In this document: positions 12,021 through 24,096 of the stretch, piece after piece | How the letters are laid out: every line of letters starts with the position of its first letter | Numbering within the stretch: the first letter of the stretch is position 1 | NCBI GenBank assembly: GCA_022495995.1 | Contig: JAFEMH010000753.1 | Span: 229,001-293,000, forward strand | Direction of reading: 5' to 3' | Source: Adenophora triphylla var. japonica | Taxonomy: Eukaryota > Streptophyta > Magnoliopsida > Asterales > Campanulaceae | Length of the DNA: 64,000 nt | The notes under the pieces: model-generated | Databases searched by the model: none | The model's input: the letters and a program-made list of their open reading frames with translations, nothing else | Told to the model about the DNA's origin: nothing | Position numbers and translations under genes: made by a program

Positions 12021-12199
12021 TACGAAGACCCGAGCTCCTCAAAATGAGGGGAACGTAGGCAATGGAAACGGTTCGGTCTAAAGCACAAATAAAAGCCATA
12101 CTTTGGCATCAATACAATTGATCGACCATGAAAGCGTCTCGAAAAACTCAAGCAATTCAAATATTCATTACAAATTAAAAGCTCTTTGATGAGTCTAAG

Positions 12200-13892
12200 C
12201 CCGATTCATTCCTACAACCGGCAACTTGCTAAAAGAAAACTAAGATACATAATCAAATTAATGTGTCTCGCCATGACAAGAAAGGGATACTCGGAAACCT
12301 CGTAGTCACTCCAAGCCACTCGCATCGCCTCTCCCCTCTTCTTCCCCCTCCGAGTCTTTCTCTTCCGAACCGGAAAAATGCGGTATTCCTCCTACCAAGC
12401 TCGGTATAGGGACAGTGGTCTATCAAACCGGCCTCTCAGTGGCCTTAGTAGCCCTAGCGTCATCCCTCATCTCCCGTAACCTAGCCGGTAGCATAGGAGC
12501 CCTCCTCTCCTCGTCTCTTGACGTAAGCCTCATAATCCGCCGCGCCGTCTCCGCTCCCGTCATGAGGGTTGGCCCCCGCCTCGGCCCTCCTCCTCTCGTA
12601 AAGCCAGACCTCCGCACCCACAATGGCCTCACGCCGTCTCGAAAATAGCCACCCGAGTCTCTCCTGCATGCCTCTCATACCAATCCAGTACCAAGTGGTC
12701 GTGAACACCGGTCTCGGACGCTGAGAATGACCCGAGGAGGAAAGGCATCATACCTCCATGCTCGGGAAAGAAATGGAAACACCGAGGGATCATCCATGGA
12801 AACAGAGCCACCACCCCGGTGGCTATATCATCAAAACCCTCCAAAGGAACTCCGCTCCAAGCCAAACTGCCTCAGACCAGAGCCGAATGTAGAAACCGGA
12901 CCGAGAAAGCCCCTAAGCATAACCACGGGACCCGTCCTCAAGCACTCGCGAGTCTCCACCCGCCAATGAGGCACCAACCATCTGATATCTTCTGGCCCGG
13001 CGACCCGCCATCCAACGCGCCCACGAGCCCTGATCATCAAAATCTACATCGACACCTCTCCTGGCAAAAGTCCAAGGCTCGATCATATCAGAGGTTTCCC
13101 GAAGAACCCCCAACCGCTCCATCGCCCACGTGGTCAAGAGGAACGGGCTGCCCCCGTGCATATACCGCCGTCCGGTAGCTAATCTGCCGAGAGCATGAAA
13201 AGTCTCCCCAAGTAATCAAAGGAACGACATCTCGCCTGTGCGACAGCCAACGACAACATCCAGCAAAGACCGATGGCAGATCCCAAAGGAATAGACCATG
13301 AACAGGGTGCCAAACATACAAAGTGCAAAAGCATCCCAATAGGCATCATCCACCAAACCTAGGCCCCTAAATCTGTCGGGAAGACCGGAAATATCGAAAT
13401 GATCGGGACCGCGGATCATACCTTGCGCTTCCTCCGGGGAAAGATGAAGGAGGACGCACAATCTGTCGCCAAAAGAAGCCCCTCCGGCAAAGGAATCGCT
13501 ATCTCTTCCACCTCCGGACCTCCAAGCAAGGCCCGAAACTCTTCCACAGTCGGAACAATCTCGTTGAAGGAAAGGCAAAAGACATGCCTTCTAGTATCCC
13601 AAAACGAAGAAGAAGCTCTTAAGAGGTCATAATCCGGAACCAATTCTTTGAGAGACCACAAGCATCGTATCTTGTACCTTTCTTCAAAGAATGATCTTCT
13701 CTCATGCATGATCTCCCTACACCACTCCTTGAACTTTTCAAAGAACAACATTTGCCTTTCTTTGGACAATTTTGGAGAATTTTTGGCCATTTCCATGGTT
13801 TTTTCTCTCTTTCTCCCCGAAAATGGCTGTTTGGACTGGAGGTTGAAGAGGATATTTGAATTTGAAATAAAGCAAGACCAGGTCTGAACCAA
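12200..13892 (-). pseudogene. Antisense DUF7745-like coding relic inside the Ogre-like element
   Basis: The minus strand opens with a ~158-codon frame (13892-13416) containing FFEKFKEWCREIMHERRSF, then RASSSFWDTRRHVFCLSF and EIVPTVEEFRALLGGPEV. This pattern (a helix, an aromatic 'FWD…RVF' strand, then 'VPTVEEF.ALLG') is typical of the plant DUF7745 family, which is widespread in retrotransposon-rich genomes. It continues in shifted frames through 13578-13216 and 13161-12629 with WDAFALCMFGTLFMVYSFGI and further helical segments. Frame changes show decay. Lying antisense and 3' to integrase, it occupies the place of the Tat antisense ORF, but its sequence is unlike the 'putative gypsy transposase' aORFs elsewhere in the window. 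Function unknown. Confidence 0.6.
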
Positions 13893-14199
13893 AATTAAAG
13901 GACAATGTCAGAAGCTGCCCCTATCCGCGCGGACATGATTGTCACAAAAAATTCGCAATGACCAAGCTGCTACACCAAAAGAGGAATATTCCGTCCCGGT
14001 TGCTCGAAACTTGTGCAAAAACCTCCCCAAACCAGTCCATTATACCAAACACCCTTGCAAAAAAAAAAAAACCAAGGCTCATGCAACACTGCATTCATAT
14101 TGCATTGCATTCATAAAATAAAATCCTAAATTATTACATCAAAAAAAAAATGTGCACAAGCTGTACAAATCTAAATCTCAAATCTCAAAAAAAAAAAAA

Positions 14200-17162
14200 T
14201 CAATCAATCGGAGTCTCCAAAGACTCCGATGTCTCCCCCGCCCCTCTTGCGACTCGGGCCCGCCTCCTCGGGAGCCCCGAAAATCTCGGGCTCGAGAATC
14301 GTCCTCGTCTCCGAGAGAGGCTCGTCAGACCAATCGGCACGCTCCGATAGGGCAAGCCGAGATCTGCGAAAAATCGTACCCGAAGGTGAAGGCGTCGGAC
14401 TCCCGCACGTACGAAGACGACCCGCCATGCCGCCATACGTGTCCCCGCCCGTGTGGATCCCCGAGAATGACGTGATCCGGCGGCGCACCGCGCGGGGGAT
14501 CAAGGAGAGGAGACAAAGGAGTCTCGAAGAAGTCTCGAGCGAATAGGGGAAGCCTCCCGTCCGACGGCGCCGCCGTGGTCGCCTCGCCCTAGCCTCGAGG
14601 AGCCCCGCAAGCGACCATCCTCCCGATGAATCTCTTGGCCCCGATCACTTGCTTCGTCGCCTTCTCGACGACCACCTCCGAAAACCGCACAAAAGCAAAA
14701 GCGTCAAAAAAAAAAAAAAAAAAAAAAAAAAGGAGGTGATGCTAAAGATGATGAAACAAAAGAAAGAAAAGAAGGGGAAAAGGTGAAGCCATACCTTCAT
14801 ACCCGACGAGGCCGGAAAGCTCGTGGAAGTCGCTCGGGCCGAGGGATCTGCACCCTCAATCGGACCCCATCCTGGATATAGGAAAAATCCGTCCGAGGGT
14901 ACCGCGGGATCCCAAGCCCTCCCTATCCAAAACCCGAGGCATCCTCGGCCTCCTCAAGACGAATGTCGCATATGGCTCAATCGCCACGAAGTCCGAGAAG
15001 TGCCGGCTGCTCGGTAATCATCCCAGGTAACGGACCGATCGCTCGGGTGCATCATATCAGCGGGAGGCTCCACCGGTGTCCTCAAAGGCGAGTTCACGCC
15101 ATGCCGGCGCGTCACCCTCTCTCCCGTATAATAGGCATCGCAGTCGACCCCTCAAAATCCTCCGCCGCACTATCCGCATCTCGCCGCCCTTCACCGCGCC
15201 ACCTCAAAGCGATCCTGTGGGAAGAATATCATCCCCTCATCCGTCTCGGCCTCCGTCAAAGGAAGGCAATCCGCGCACTGAGAGTCGTACGCCCCGGAGC
15301 TTACCTTCTCCCGGCATGCTTGGACCAAGACCGCATGGCCGGATACGCCCGACGTACTCCGCCGGCCGCCGCCACACCGTGACGTGGAAAAACTCCAACG
15401 CCCATACCGCGAAAGGTAAAAATCCAATTAATCCAAAGGCAAAAGAAAAATGCGTGCTCAAAAAAAAAAAGAGAGGGAAAGCAAAAAGAGAGCTTATACC
15501 TCCAGGGCAAACTCGAAGCAAGACAAGGAGCTCACAGCCTTCCTACTGTACCTATCAAGAGCAAAATAAAGCTCGCCACTCGGCCTCTCCCCACGAGACA
15601 TCTCCACTGCCTCCATGTCCTCCAAGGACCTCAACAAGGCAAAGACCGCTGTCCCCTCGCATGTCCAAAGAGCGTGCTCGAGAAAGCAAACCACAAGAAG
15701 GCCCCGGCAATCTGATCGGCGCCTATCCTCTCCTCCCCACCTCATAACTCGCTATGGTCTCCACAATCTTGCCGTAGACCACGGCATACTCCATCCCCAT
15801 CCCCTTTTTGGGAATAGGGAAAATCCCGAAGAGCTCGCAGATCGGCATCGCCGTAGCCATCCCGCCACTCAACGCTGCGTCCATTAAAGGACAAGCCCGT
15901 GATCGCAGCGTAATCGGAGGGCGTAACCGTAGCCTCGCCCCCGGGGAAGAAGTGGAAGGTGTGGGTCGCGTCCCACCAATCTTTGCGCCGAGCAAACATC
16001 AAGCCCTTGCTCTTAGGGAACTTGACCGAGTCCCCTCGAAGCACTCGACGAACTCCCGAGCCCCGTCTCGACAACAATCTGTCTCGGACTCGGCAAAGCT
16101 CCTCGGCCCGCATCCGGAAGCCGGTCCCACAAGTCAATCACGAGACTCCACCGATCCTCGAGTCTTCATCTTGTTCACTCCGTCACAAAACGGTTTCCGT
16201 CTGTAATAAAAAAAAAAAAAGAAAGAGAAAATGTCAAAAAGATTGCATTTGCATTTACATTAAAAAAAAAAGAAATTTCGACAAAGATAACAAAGATACA
16301 ATGAGCATAGCCCCATTTTTCTCGCATGAAAGAAAACAGTTTTCCGCAAGTCCCAATGCATTCATCAAAAAAAAACAAAGATGCATTCCTACGGAAGTAA
16401 AAAAACTCCGTCCCATTTTCATAAAATAACATGCATCATCTCAAAAAAAAAAATTTTTGCATACATGCATATCATCCATCTTACATGCAACGGGAGGAAA
16501 AATCCGTCCCACTTTTCAAAAAAAAATCCTAAACATACATACATATCATATTGGCAAAATGCCCATTCTTTCCAAACAAAATGCATGCATTGCATCATCA
16601 TTCATCAATATCAAAATTCAATTTCAAAAAAAAAAATCATCATCATCATCAACATGCAATATTCAATTTCAAAAAAAAAAAATCACAATTCTTCGAATTT
16701 TCACATGCAATTTTCGGATACAAAAAAAATGTGTGGCAAAAATGCCAATTCTTTTCCCAAGCAAAATGCATATTCGGGATACCAACAAATTCATTGCAAC
16801 ATGCATAGCATCGAAATCAAGATTCAAAGCCAAGAACATCAATCATTCGAATTTTCAAAAAAAAAAAAACAAAAATTCAAAAATCACCCAAAATTCAATG
16901 TCAAGCAAGAAATCAACAAAGGGATCAAAGGGTTTCAAAGTATACCGTTCGGAGATGCGGATCCGAAGCCCAATGTTGCCAAGCATCGGGGTAATGCTCC
17001 TCTGCAACCGATTGCGAAAGGGTGTAATGCCTTCTCATCCGGACGAGCTCCAATCGCCTCTCCGCTACCGGGCCACGTCCTTGGCCTTGAAAAGCGCCTT
17101 CCCCGTGTTCCATTGCTCAAAAAATCGAAGAAATCGGAAGATTTTTGAAGCTTTTTTGCCAA
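14200..17162 (-). pseudogene. Antisense plant-mobile-domain-like coding relic inside the Ogre-like element
   Basis: Reading down the minus strand, an N-terminal segment (about 17148-16930, 'EQWNTGKALFKAKDVA' in one frame) is followed at 16137-15742 by WWDATHTFHFFPGGEATVTP and SDYAAITGLSFNGRSVEW. This is the hallmark of the plant mobile domain ('THTFHFPCGEATVTL.D…ITGLP.DG..V'). At 15745-15494 comes RGLLVVCFLEHALWTCEGTA and then a SLEDMEAV stretch, matching the domain's second half. Long A-rich interruptions (14705-14735, 16200-16900) and frameshifts break it. Plant mobile domains occur in host MAIN/MAIL genes and in transposable elements. Here it is antisense to gag-pol, beside a second antisense relic. 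Confidence 0.6.
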
Positions 17163-17404
17163 AAATGGCGGATTTGCAGAATTTTCTCTCTCTCTCTCGT
17201 AATTTTCTGTAAAAACTGAATGGGGAAGAGGAAGGGCGTTGGCCCTAATTAATACCCCTGACTTTCCATTCCTCTCCGCGCGGATAGGATTGCAAGGGTC
17301 AAAATGACCCTTTTGCCCCTTAAAATTCCATGACTCTGCAATTCAGTCCCCAACTTGACAAAGTTAACAAAGTTAACCAAAGTCAGCCCCTTGTCAAGAA
17401 AATC

Positions 17405-19262
17405 ATCCCCCGGCAGTCAAACGTAAGACCGAGTGCCCCGAGAAAGATAACGAGATCCCGTATCTTTCATCAAAATCATCCCCGGCAGTCAAACGTAAGA
17501 CCGAGTGCCCTGAGAAAGATAACGAAATCTCGTATCTTTCATCAAAATTACCCCGTGATCAAACGTAAGACCGAGTGCCCCGAGAAAGATAACGAGATCC
17601 CGTATCTTTCATCAAATCTTCCCCGGCAGTCAAACGTAAGACCGAGTGCCCCGAGAAAGATAACGAGATCCCGTATCTTTCATCAAAATTACCCCCGGCG
17701 ATCGAAACGTAAGACCGAGTGCCCGAGAAAGATAACGAGATCCCGTATCTTTCATCAAAATTACCCCTACAGAAAAACGTAAAAAGACCGAGTGCCCCGA
17801 GAAAGATAACGAAATCTCGTATCTTTCATCAAAATCATTCCCCGGTAGTCAAACGTAAGACCGAGTGCCCCGAGAAAGATAACGAGATCCCGTATCTTTC
17901 ATCAAAATTGCCCCCGGCAGTAAAACGTAAGACCGATCTCCTCGAGAAAGATAACGAGATCCCGTATCTTTCATCAAAATTACCCGACGGTCAAACGTAA
18001 GACCAGTGCCCCGAGAAAGATAACGAGATCCCGTATCTTTCATCAAAATTACCCCTATCGAAACGTAAGACCGAGTGCCCGAGAAAGATAACGAGATCCC
18101 GTATCTTTCATCAAAATTACCCGGCGATCAAACGTAAGACCGATCTCCCGAGAAAGATAACGGAATCCCGTATCTTTCATCAAAATTACCCCTATCAAAC
18201 GTAAGACCGATCTCCGAGAAAGATAACGGAATCCCGTATCTTTCATCAAAATTACCCCGTGAGTCAAACGTAAGACCGATCTCCCGAGAAAGATAACGGA
18301 ATCCCGTATCTTTCATCAAAATTACCCGGCAGTCAAACGTAAGACCGAGTGCCCCGAGAAAGATAACGAGATCCCGTATCTTTCATCAAAATCTTCTCCG
18401 GCAGTCAAACGTAAGACCGAGTGCCCTGAGAAAGATAACGGATCACGTATCTTTCAAGAAAATTACCCCCGGCAGTCAAACGTAAGACCGAGTGCCCCGA
18501 GAAAGATAACGGATCCCGTATCTTTCATCAAAAATTACCGGCGATCAAACGTAAGACCGAGTGCCCCGAGAAAGATAACGAGATCCCGTATCTTTCATCA
18601 AAATTACCCCTAAGCAAATCAAACGTAAGACCGAGTGCCCCGAGAAAGATAACGAGATCCCGTATCTTTCATCAAAATTACCCCGAGTCAAACGTAAGAC
18701 CGAGTGCCGAGAAAGATAACGAGATCCCGTATCTTTCATCAAAATTACCGGCGAGTCAAACGTAAGACCGAGTGCCCCGAGAAAGATAACGAGATCCCGT
18801 ATCTTTCATCAAAATTACCCCGGCGGTCGAAACGTAAGACCGAGTGCCCCGAGAAAGATAACGAGATCCCGTATCTTTCATCAAAAATTACCCCTAGATC
18901 AAACGTAAGACCGAGGTGCCCGAGAAAGATAACGAGATCCCGTATCTTTCATCAAAAATTACCCCGGTCAAACGTAAGGCCGAGTGCCCCGAGAAAGATA
19001 ACGAGATCCCGTATCTTTCATCAAAATTACCCCCGGCAGTCAAACGTAAGACCGAGTGCCCTGAGAAAGATAACGAGATCCCGTATCTTTCATTAAAATT
19101 ACCCCCGGCAGTCAAACGTAAGACCGAGTGCCCCGAGAAAGATAACGGATCCCGTATCTTTCATCAAAATCTCCCCCGGCAGTCAAACGTAAGACCGAGT
19201 GCCCTGAGAAAGATAACGGATCCCGTATCTTTCATCTCCGGCAGTCAAACGTAAGACCGATT
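17405..19262 (+). repeat. 27-copy, ~70-bp satellite in the 3' region of the Ogre-like element
   Basis: The word AAACGTAAG recurs 27 times between 17418 and 19246 (mean spacing about 70 bp, range roughly 67-75). Each monomer contains GAAAGATAACG then a short loop then CGTATCTTTC, an imperfect dyad with a 10-bp stem and one bulged A. Copies vary mostly by 1-3-bp indels around the 'ccccggcagtc' and 'gagtgcccc' segments, while the dyad is kept. It ends about 820 bp before the 3' LTR. Hypervariable tandem repeats between coding region and 3' LTR are known for Tat/Ogre elements and are a recognised source of satellites. Confidence 0.95.
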
Positions 19263-20084
19263 TCCCAGACAAGTACGTCTGATTTTCCCCAGCAAAGGCT
19301 AACGAAATCCCCAGCAGAATTAACGGAATCCCAAAAGCCAGCGAAATCTCGAGTAGTACTCGAACTACGAAAGGGCTTGATTCCCACTAAGGATACGTAG
19401 GTAGCCTATCATTAGGTCCAGCCCCTCGACCAAAACGGTCACCCTCTCCTTCGGCAGCAGACGAAGCCCACCGAAAGGCCATTTCAAAATCAAGGTTCGA
19501 GGCGCCTAAAAAGCCATCATCATCAAGGTCCGAGGCACCTAAAAAGCCATCTCCAAGGTCCGAGGCGCCTAAAAAGCCATCATCATCAAGGTCCGAGGCA
19601 CCTAAAAAGCCATCTCCAAGGTCCGAGGCGCCTAAAAAGCCATCATCATCAAGGTTCGAGGCACCTAAAACGCCATCTTCAAGGTCCGAGGCACCTAAAA
19701 CGCCATCTCCAAGGTTTGAGGCACCTAAGACGCTATCACTAGAAAGCAATAAATCGCAATCATCCCCAGCAGAGACCGAAAATGGTCATTCCTATCCCCA
19801 GCAGAGCGGATAGCCATCAGACCGAAAATGGTCATCTCTTATCCCCAGCAGAGTTTCTTTCCAGCAAACGACTGTAGAACTCGCTCATCAGGTTCGAGGC
19901 ACCTAAAACGCCATCATCTCCAGGGTCAAAGACCCGAACTACGGCCAGCTTGATTCCCATTCGGGATACGTAGGTAGCCTATCGCTAGGTTCGACCACCC
20001 GATCACTCGATCATCCCGCCAAATATGGAGCCTTACTCTTATCGACGACCCCGCTTCCTTCGAAGCGCCGTCGCCGAGGGCTCT
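19263..20084 (+). repeat. 3' untranslated end of the Ogre-like element with a 30/33-bp minisatellite
   Basis: About nine units of 'aaggtccgaggcacctaaaa' plus 'agccatctcc' or 'agccatcatcatc' lie at 19490-19735, alternating between two lengths that differ by three bases. Around them stand 'gaactacgaaagggcttgat…ggatacgtaggtagcct' at 19366-19410 and again at 19937-19985, a phrase typical of Ogre 3' ends. Unit lengths divisible by three keep a minus-strand frame open across the array. This is not taken as coding. Confidence 0.75.
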
Positions 20085-21846
20085 TGTAAGTGCTCCAATT
20101 TGAGCTTGTTAGAATTTTCGTTAGAAAATTAACGAAAGTTATAACATTTCTAACAATTCCTAACTATCCTAACATTTCTAACAAAGTGAGGGTAAAATGG
20201 GCATTGTTATTTAAGGTTAAACCTTAAAAAGAATCTCAAAAAGAAAAAACAAAAGAAGAAAACCAAATATAGCAATGCTTTGGAAACATAAACCGGCCGC
20301 CTAATTTGAATTTTGAAAAAGATTATTCTTCTTGTCCAAAGTGAAGCCGCATTTAATGAACAGTGCACGCCGCCCGGACTTGTCCGCGCGGATGGGATTG
20401 TCATCTCGGGAGGGCTATAAATTGAGCCCTCCAGTCACAAAAATAAAAAGAGAAAAACACAATTGCATCGAACCTCTGGCGAAATATAGAGAGAAAACAG
20501 TGAGAATTCTTCAAGAATTGTCACCTTTTTCTCTCCAATCTTTCCCAACTCATACTCATCCATTCACTCTCATATTAAATCCTTAAACACTCATACACTC
20601 AAGCCAAACACTCAAGAACACAAGGAAGATTGGTAAACCCTCCTCTTCCTAACCCTAAATCTCATCCATGCATGCATCTTCAAACTACAAAATGTAGTTC
20701 TTTCATCTTCTTGCTCTAGATCTAAGAAGATCACCATGGAAGACCATCTCCATGGATGATCTTCTACAAAGATCAACATTATTTTCAAAGCTTTTCTTGC
20801 TTACTTGCAAAAATGCACTTTCAAAACCCTAAAAAACCATTTTCAAGCACAAAATCTTGATTTCAAAGGATAAAATTCTCCTTCCCAAGCAAATGAAATG
20901 CTTAGTCCTAATGTACCCCAAGGATGGTTTGGTATAGTTGATTCACCACTAAAATGTCTAGTGATCACTAACCAAAACCTAGGGAAATGGGGACAAGCAT
21001 GGATGCAAAACCCCCCTTAAAATCATATTTTCTTTCTTGAGAAGTTGCTGTCCAGTAGCAACTTTCTCAGACCTCAGTCCATGGTCTTAATTTTTGGACA
21101 CAGATGAACTTGGAATTTGGTGTTGACTACAAAATACTTTTTGTAGCCAACATCCAGAGCTTTCCAGACATATTTTTACTTTATTTTTTGGGTGAGTAAA
21201 ACTCCTCTTTTCAAATTTTCTTTCAGAGGCTAGTTCATCAGCTTCTGGGAATCCAGATCTCATATCTGAGGTTTCCAGAAGGTTTTGACCCCTCAAATCT
21301 TCTCCAAAGTGGAAAATTCCTTCGCACAAACTTTATATAAGGTGTCTAGAACAACTTTCATTCTCTGAGTTTATCCAGATTATGAAGTTTTAAGACCCTT
21401 GAATCCCTTTTAAAATCAAAGGTCCACTGCCTTTTTCATTCTGGCAGAAATGGCTCTCAACTTCAAAAGGTCTTTTGAGTACCAAATCTCAACCCAAAAA
21501 TCTTCCAAAAAATCATGGGATCAGTTTAAAGTCTTAAAAAGATATCCCAATTTTTACTTTTCTGAGTTTCAACTTATTTTGGCCAAAACACACACACACA
21601 CACACACACACAAATGATTTTCAGCTTGGAAGACTCGTTTTTACGAGGCGCGTCGGGTGCACACTAACGTCCTTCCCGACGCGTAACATGACCTCCGAAC
21701 CTAAATCTCTGATCTCGGGTTTTTTTCAAAGTTTTGGCCCTCAAAATTAAAATGGCGTGGCGACTCCGTTTTTTCCGGTTTTATTTGGTTTTTCAAAGAA
21801 ACGCAAAAATCGAATTTTTCCCGCGAAAAAGGCAACATTCATCACA
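20085..21846 (+). repeat. 3' LTR of the Ogre-like element
   Basis: 1762 bp, TG…CA, directly followed by the ACAGT duplication and the resumed aORF. Length differs from the 5' LTR by four bases net (one 2-bp and three 1-bp gains in homopolymers, one loss). Confidence 0.92.
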
Positions 21847-21851
21847 ACAGT

Positions 21852-23540
21852 TCAAAAAATAAAAAAGCAAAGTGATAAGTCAGGACCATAAAAGATCGAG
21901 AAAAAGAGACCGATCTACTCTGGAGGCCCGCAGACCGCGCCCATCATGCAAGTCCCACACTTGGCTTCGAATTGGAAAAATTCGTAGACCCTCCGGTCCA
22001 GATTGGGCTCAATAGCTACCCTAGGGGCAACGTTATAGCCTTCCCTAGGGGGAGCTACCCCGACGTAAATTAATAAGCGCTCATCATCTATGATCGCAGC
22101 CACATCAAACACTGGAGTTGCCCTCTCCTTAATATATTGAGCTAAGTATTTGGCTATGATGATCTGAAGACCCTTAGATTCAGACGGACTAGGGTAGGAG
22201 CTCACGGCGATCGTAATTGGGGAAAGACCCTCCGTTCTGGGAAAACTCCACCCAAACCTACTCTCGATCACATAGATACTCTTTTGGTTCCACTGGTCAA
22301 ATTTATTGTTTGAAGGGGAGAAGTTTTTTGCATAGTTAGGCTTGGTTTTTAAACCGAGATTACCATTAGTAATCTGGTTGAAATAATAGGCATATAGCCC
22401 GAAAAGAGAAGGTTCATAGCCCAAGATCCTACACACCACTATGAAAGAGACAAGAGCTCGGACAGTGTTTGGGTAAGGTGCATAGGAAGGCATTGGTTGA
22501 ATTCGAGGAATTGGATGATAAAGGGGTCAAGGGGAAGACTTAGGCCATTCTCGAATTGATCCCCGAAAAAGACGCACGCCCTGTTGCTATCCCGGACATT
22601 GAAGATTGTCTCAGGACGCAGGCTTCCATTATGCTCGATCTCTAGCAGTCCACGAACAAAAAAACTATTTGGATCTATATAAAGATGAAGTCAGCTCATC
22701 CGCCTTGCGGACTGCTCCCTTCTTCTTCAGCTGACCTCGGCCAGAGGTGTAAGCACCGACTTGACTCTTTCCTCGAGCAGCAGCGGTCTCCACGTGACCC
22801 TCAGAAAAGGCAATCACAATTTTAACCGCTCTTTGGGCAGTATCCAGTGCCATACGTTCAGCAACCTTTCTATTGTCAACCTCTGTTTCAGAATTGTTTC
22901 CCAACCCATAAAGGTTTAAAGAAGATTCTAAGGTGGAAGACCGAGTTACCCCAACATCTAGCTCGTCCATGTAGACGGGCTCATCATCGCTACTTCCCAA
23001 GTCTATCACCGCCCTAGATTGGGCCTCAAGCTGGGCAACAGGTTCTACCACGGCCAAAGGGGCCGCGGTCTCAGGAGCAGTAGGGGCCACCTCGAGCTCA
23101 GCTATAACATCAGGTGCCGCAACTACCTCGATCTCATCCATCAAGTCAACTTTCTCCCAATCGGTGATTGTTCTATCCATAAGGTCAATACAAGCTCTCC
23201 TCACCAACTCTTGGGCGTTCAACGCCTGGTCACGCTCTCGAGGGAACCTGTATAATACCCCCATCACAAAATTTCTAAGACGGGTATGGTCACCCAAGAC
23301 GACCATATCCCTAAAAAGTACATCCTTTTCTTGGCTTCCCACAACCGGGGTGGAACCCATGTTTCCCCAGTCATACCTGACCTAGAAGTACCTAAAGGAT
23401 TTGATGGAAATCTTAACCCAAGCACTAGCTACCTTCTGATAGATCCTACCGGACTTCTTTTCAACAGCGAAAGTATCGGGGTTCATACCATTACCTAACT
23501 CTACGGGACATTCCATACGATAGGTCATGATGGTCAAAGA
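21852..23540 (-). pseudogene. Antisense ORF of an old Tat-type element, N-terminal part
   Basis: The segment 22493-21915 has RALVSFIVVCRILGYEPSLF then YYFNQITNGNL, and KFDQWNQKSIYVIESRFGW. This matches the conserved N-terminal part of the 'putative gypsy-type transposase' aORF of Tat elements ('P..W..LV.F.VLCR.LG.EPSL..F..FY'). The frame before it (NGLSLPLDPFIIQFLEFN) continues the same protein after a frameshift near 22490. Further upstream, 23360-22665 is an acidic open segment (WEKVDLMDEIEVVAAPDV) that I do not recognise and that may be an additional exon or ORF. The Ogre-like insertion cuts this protein, which resumes at 4910 on the same strand. Whether it was ever translated is unknown. 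Confidence 0.65.
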
Positions 23541-24096
23541 AGGACAGATATAGAAGAAATATACACAAAGGGGAAGTTAAAATCATTTACGAAGAAGAAA
23601 ACTAGCAAGGAAGGTGCTTAAGGATGTTGTGGATTGTTTCTCTCTCTAGAATGCAATATCAAAGTCTCAAGGTGATAAATAAGGTTTGGTATTTATCGAC
23701 CAAGGAATACGGGTTAACCCGTATTAATGAGCCTACAAACCATATTCTCTTGAATCATGAACCGTCGAATGTTTTAAATTTTGAATTGATGGTGATGGCA
23801 TTTATGGCACCTTTTGGAATTCTTGAAATATCTCCTCCGTACCTAACACGCGCTGACGGTTCAACAGCTAATAGGGCCCACGCAAGCCTTATCCGGGAGG
23901 CAGCCTGAACCTTGCACCAACTTCCACCAAACTTCCCACACGTGCCCATCACGTGCACCTAAGCAGGGAGTCTACCTAAAGCAGCCAAAATTCATAAAAC
24001 TTGTACCCACGAAAACATCTAGATCGAAGATCGAGATTTTTGTATAAGCTTCTCGCCCTAATCATAAATGATCCAGCACTCGAAACAAGGGGCCAC

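Larger units (their letters stand above)
4916..21846 (+). mobile_element. Ogre-like Ty3/gypsy element, 16.9 kb, defective, nested
   Basis: Two LTRs (4916-6673 and 20085-21846) begin with TGTAAGTGC and end with CATTCATCACA. The 5-bp target duplication ACAGT lies outside both (4911-4915, 21847-21851). A primer site TGGCGACTACTGGGAA follows the left LTR, so the element reads on +. In order it holds a degraded gag, an Ogre-type aspartic protease, a deleted RT/RNase H region, an integrase, A-rich repeats, two antisense coding relics, a 70-bp satellite and a second minisatellite. Great length, long LTRs, the VDNGSSVNVLP protease motif and a repeat-rich 3' region fit the Ogre branch of Tat. LTR copies differ by nine substitutions and five short indels by eye, so insertion was recent, yet no long pol frame survives. 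Confidence 0.9.

Noticed and set aside
11460..12099. Phe-rich minus-strand frames
   Set aside because: Translations of poly-A tracts in the 3' region of the Ogre-like element.
17405..19262. CRISPR-like array of direct repeats
   Set aside because: Monomers are contiguous ~70-bp satellite units without unique spacers, inside a plant LTR retrotransposon.
21915..23360. Independent host gene on the minus strand
   Set aside because: It matches the Tat antisense ORF pattern, lies next to a polypurine tract and LTR, and its other half is across the nested element.
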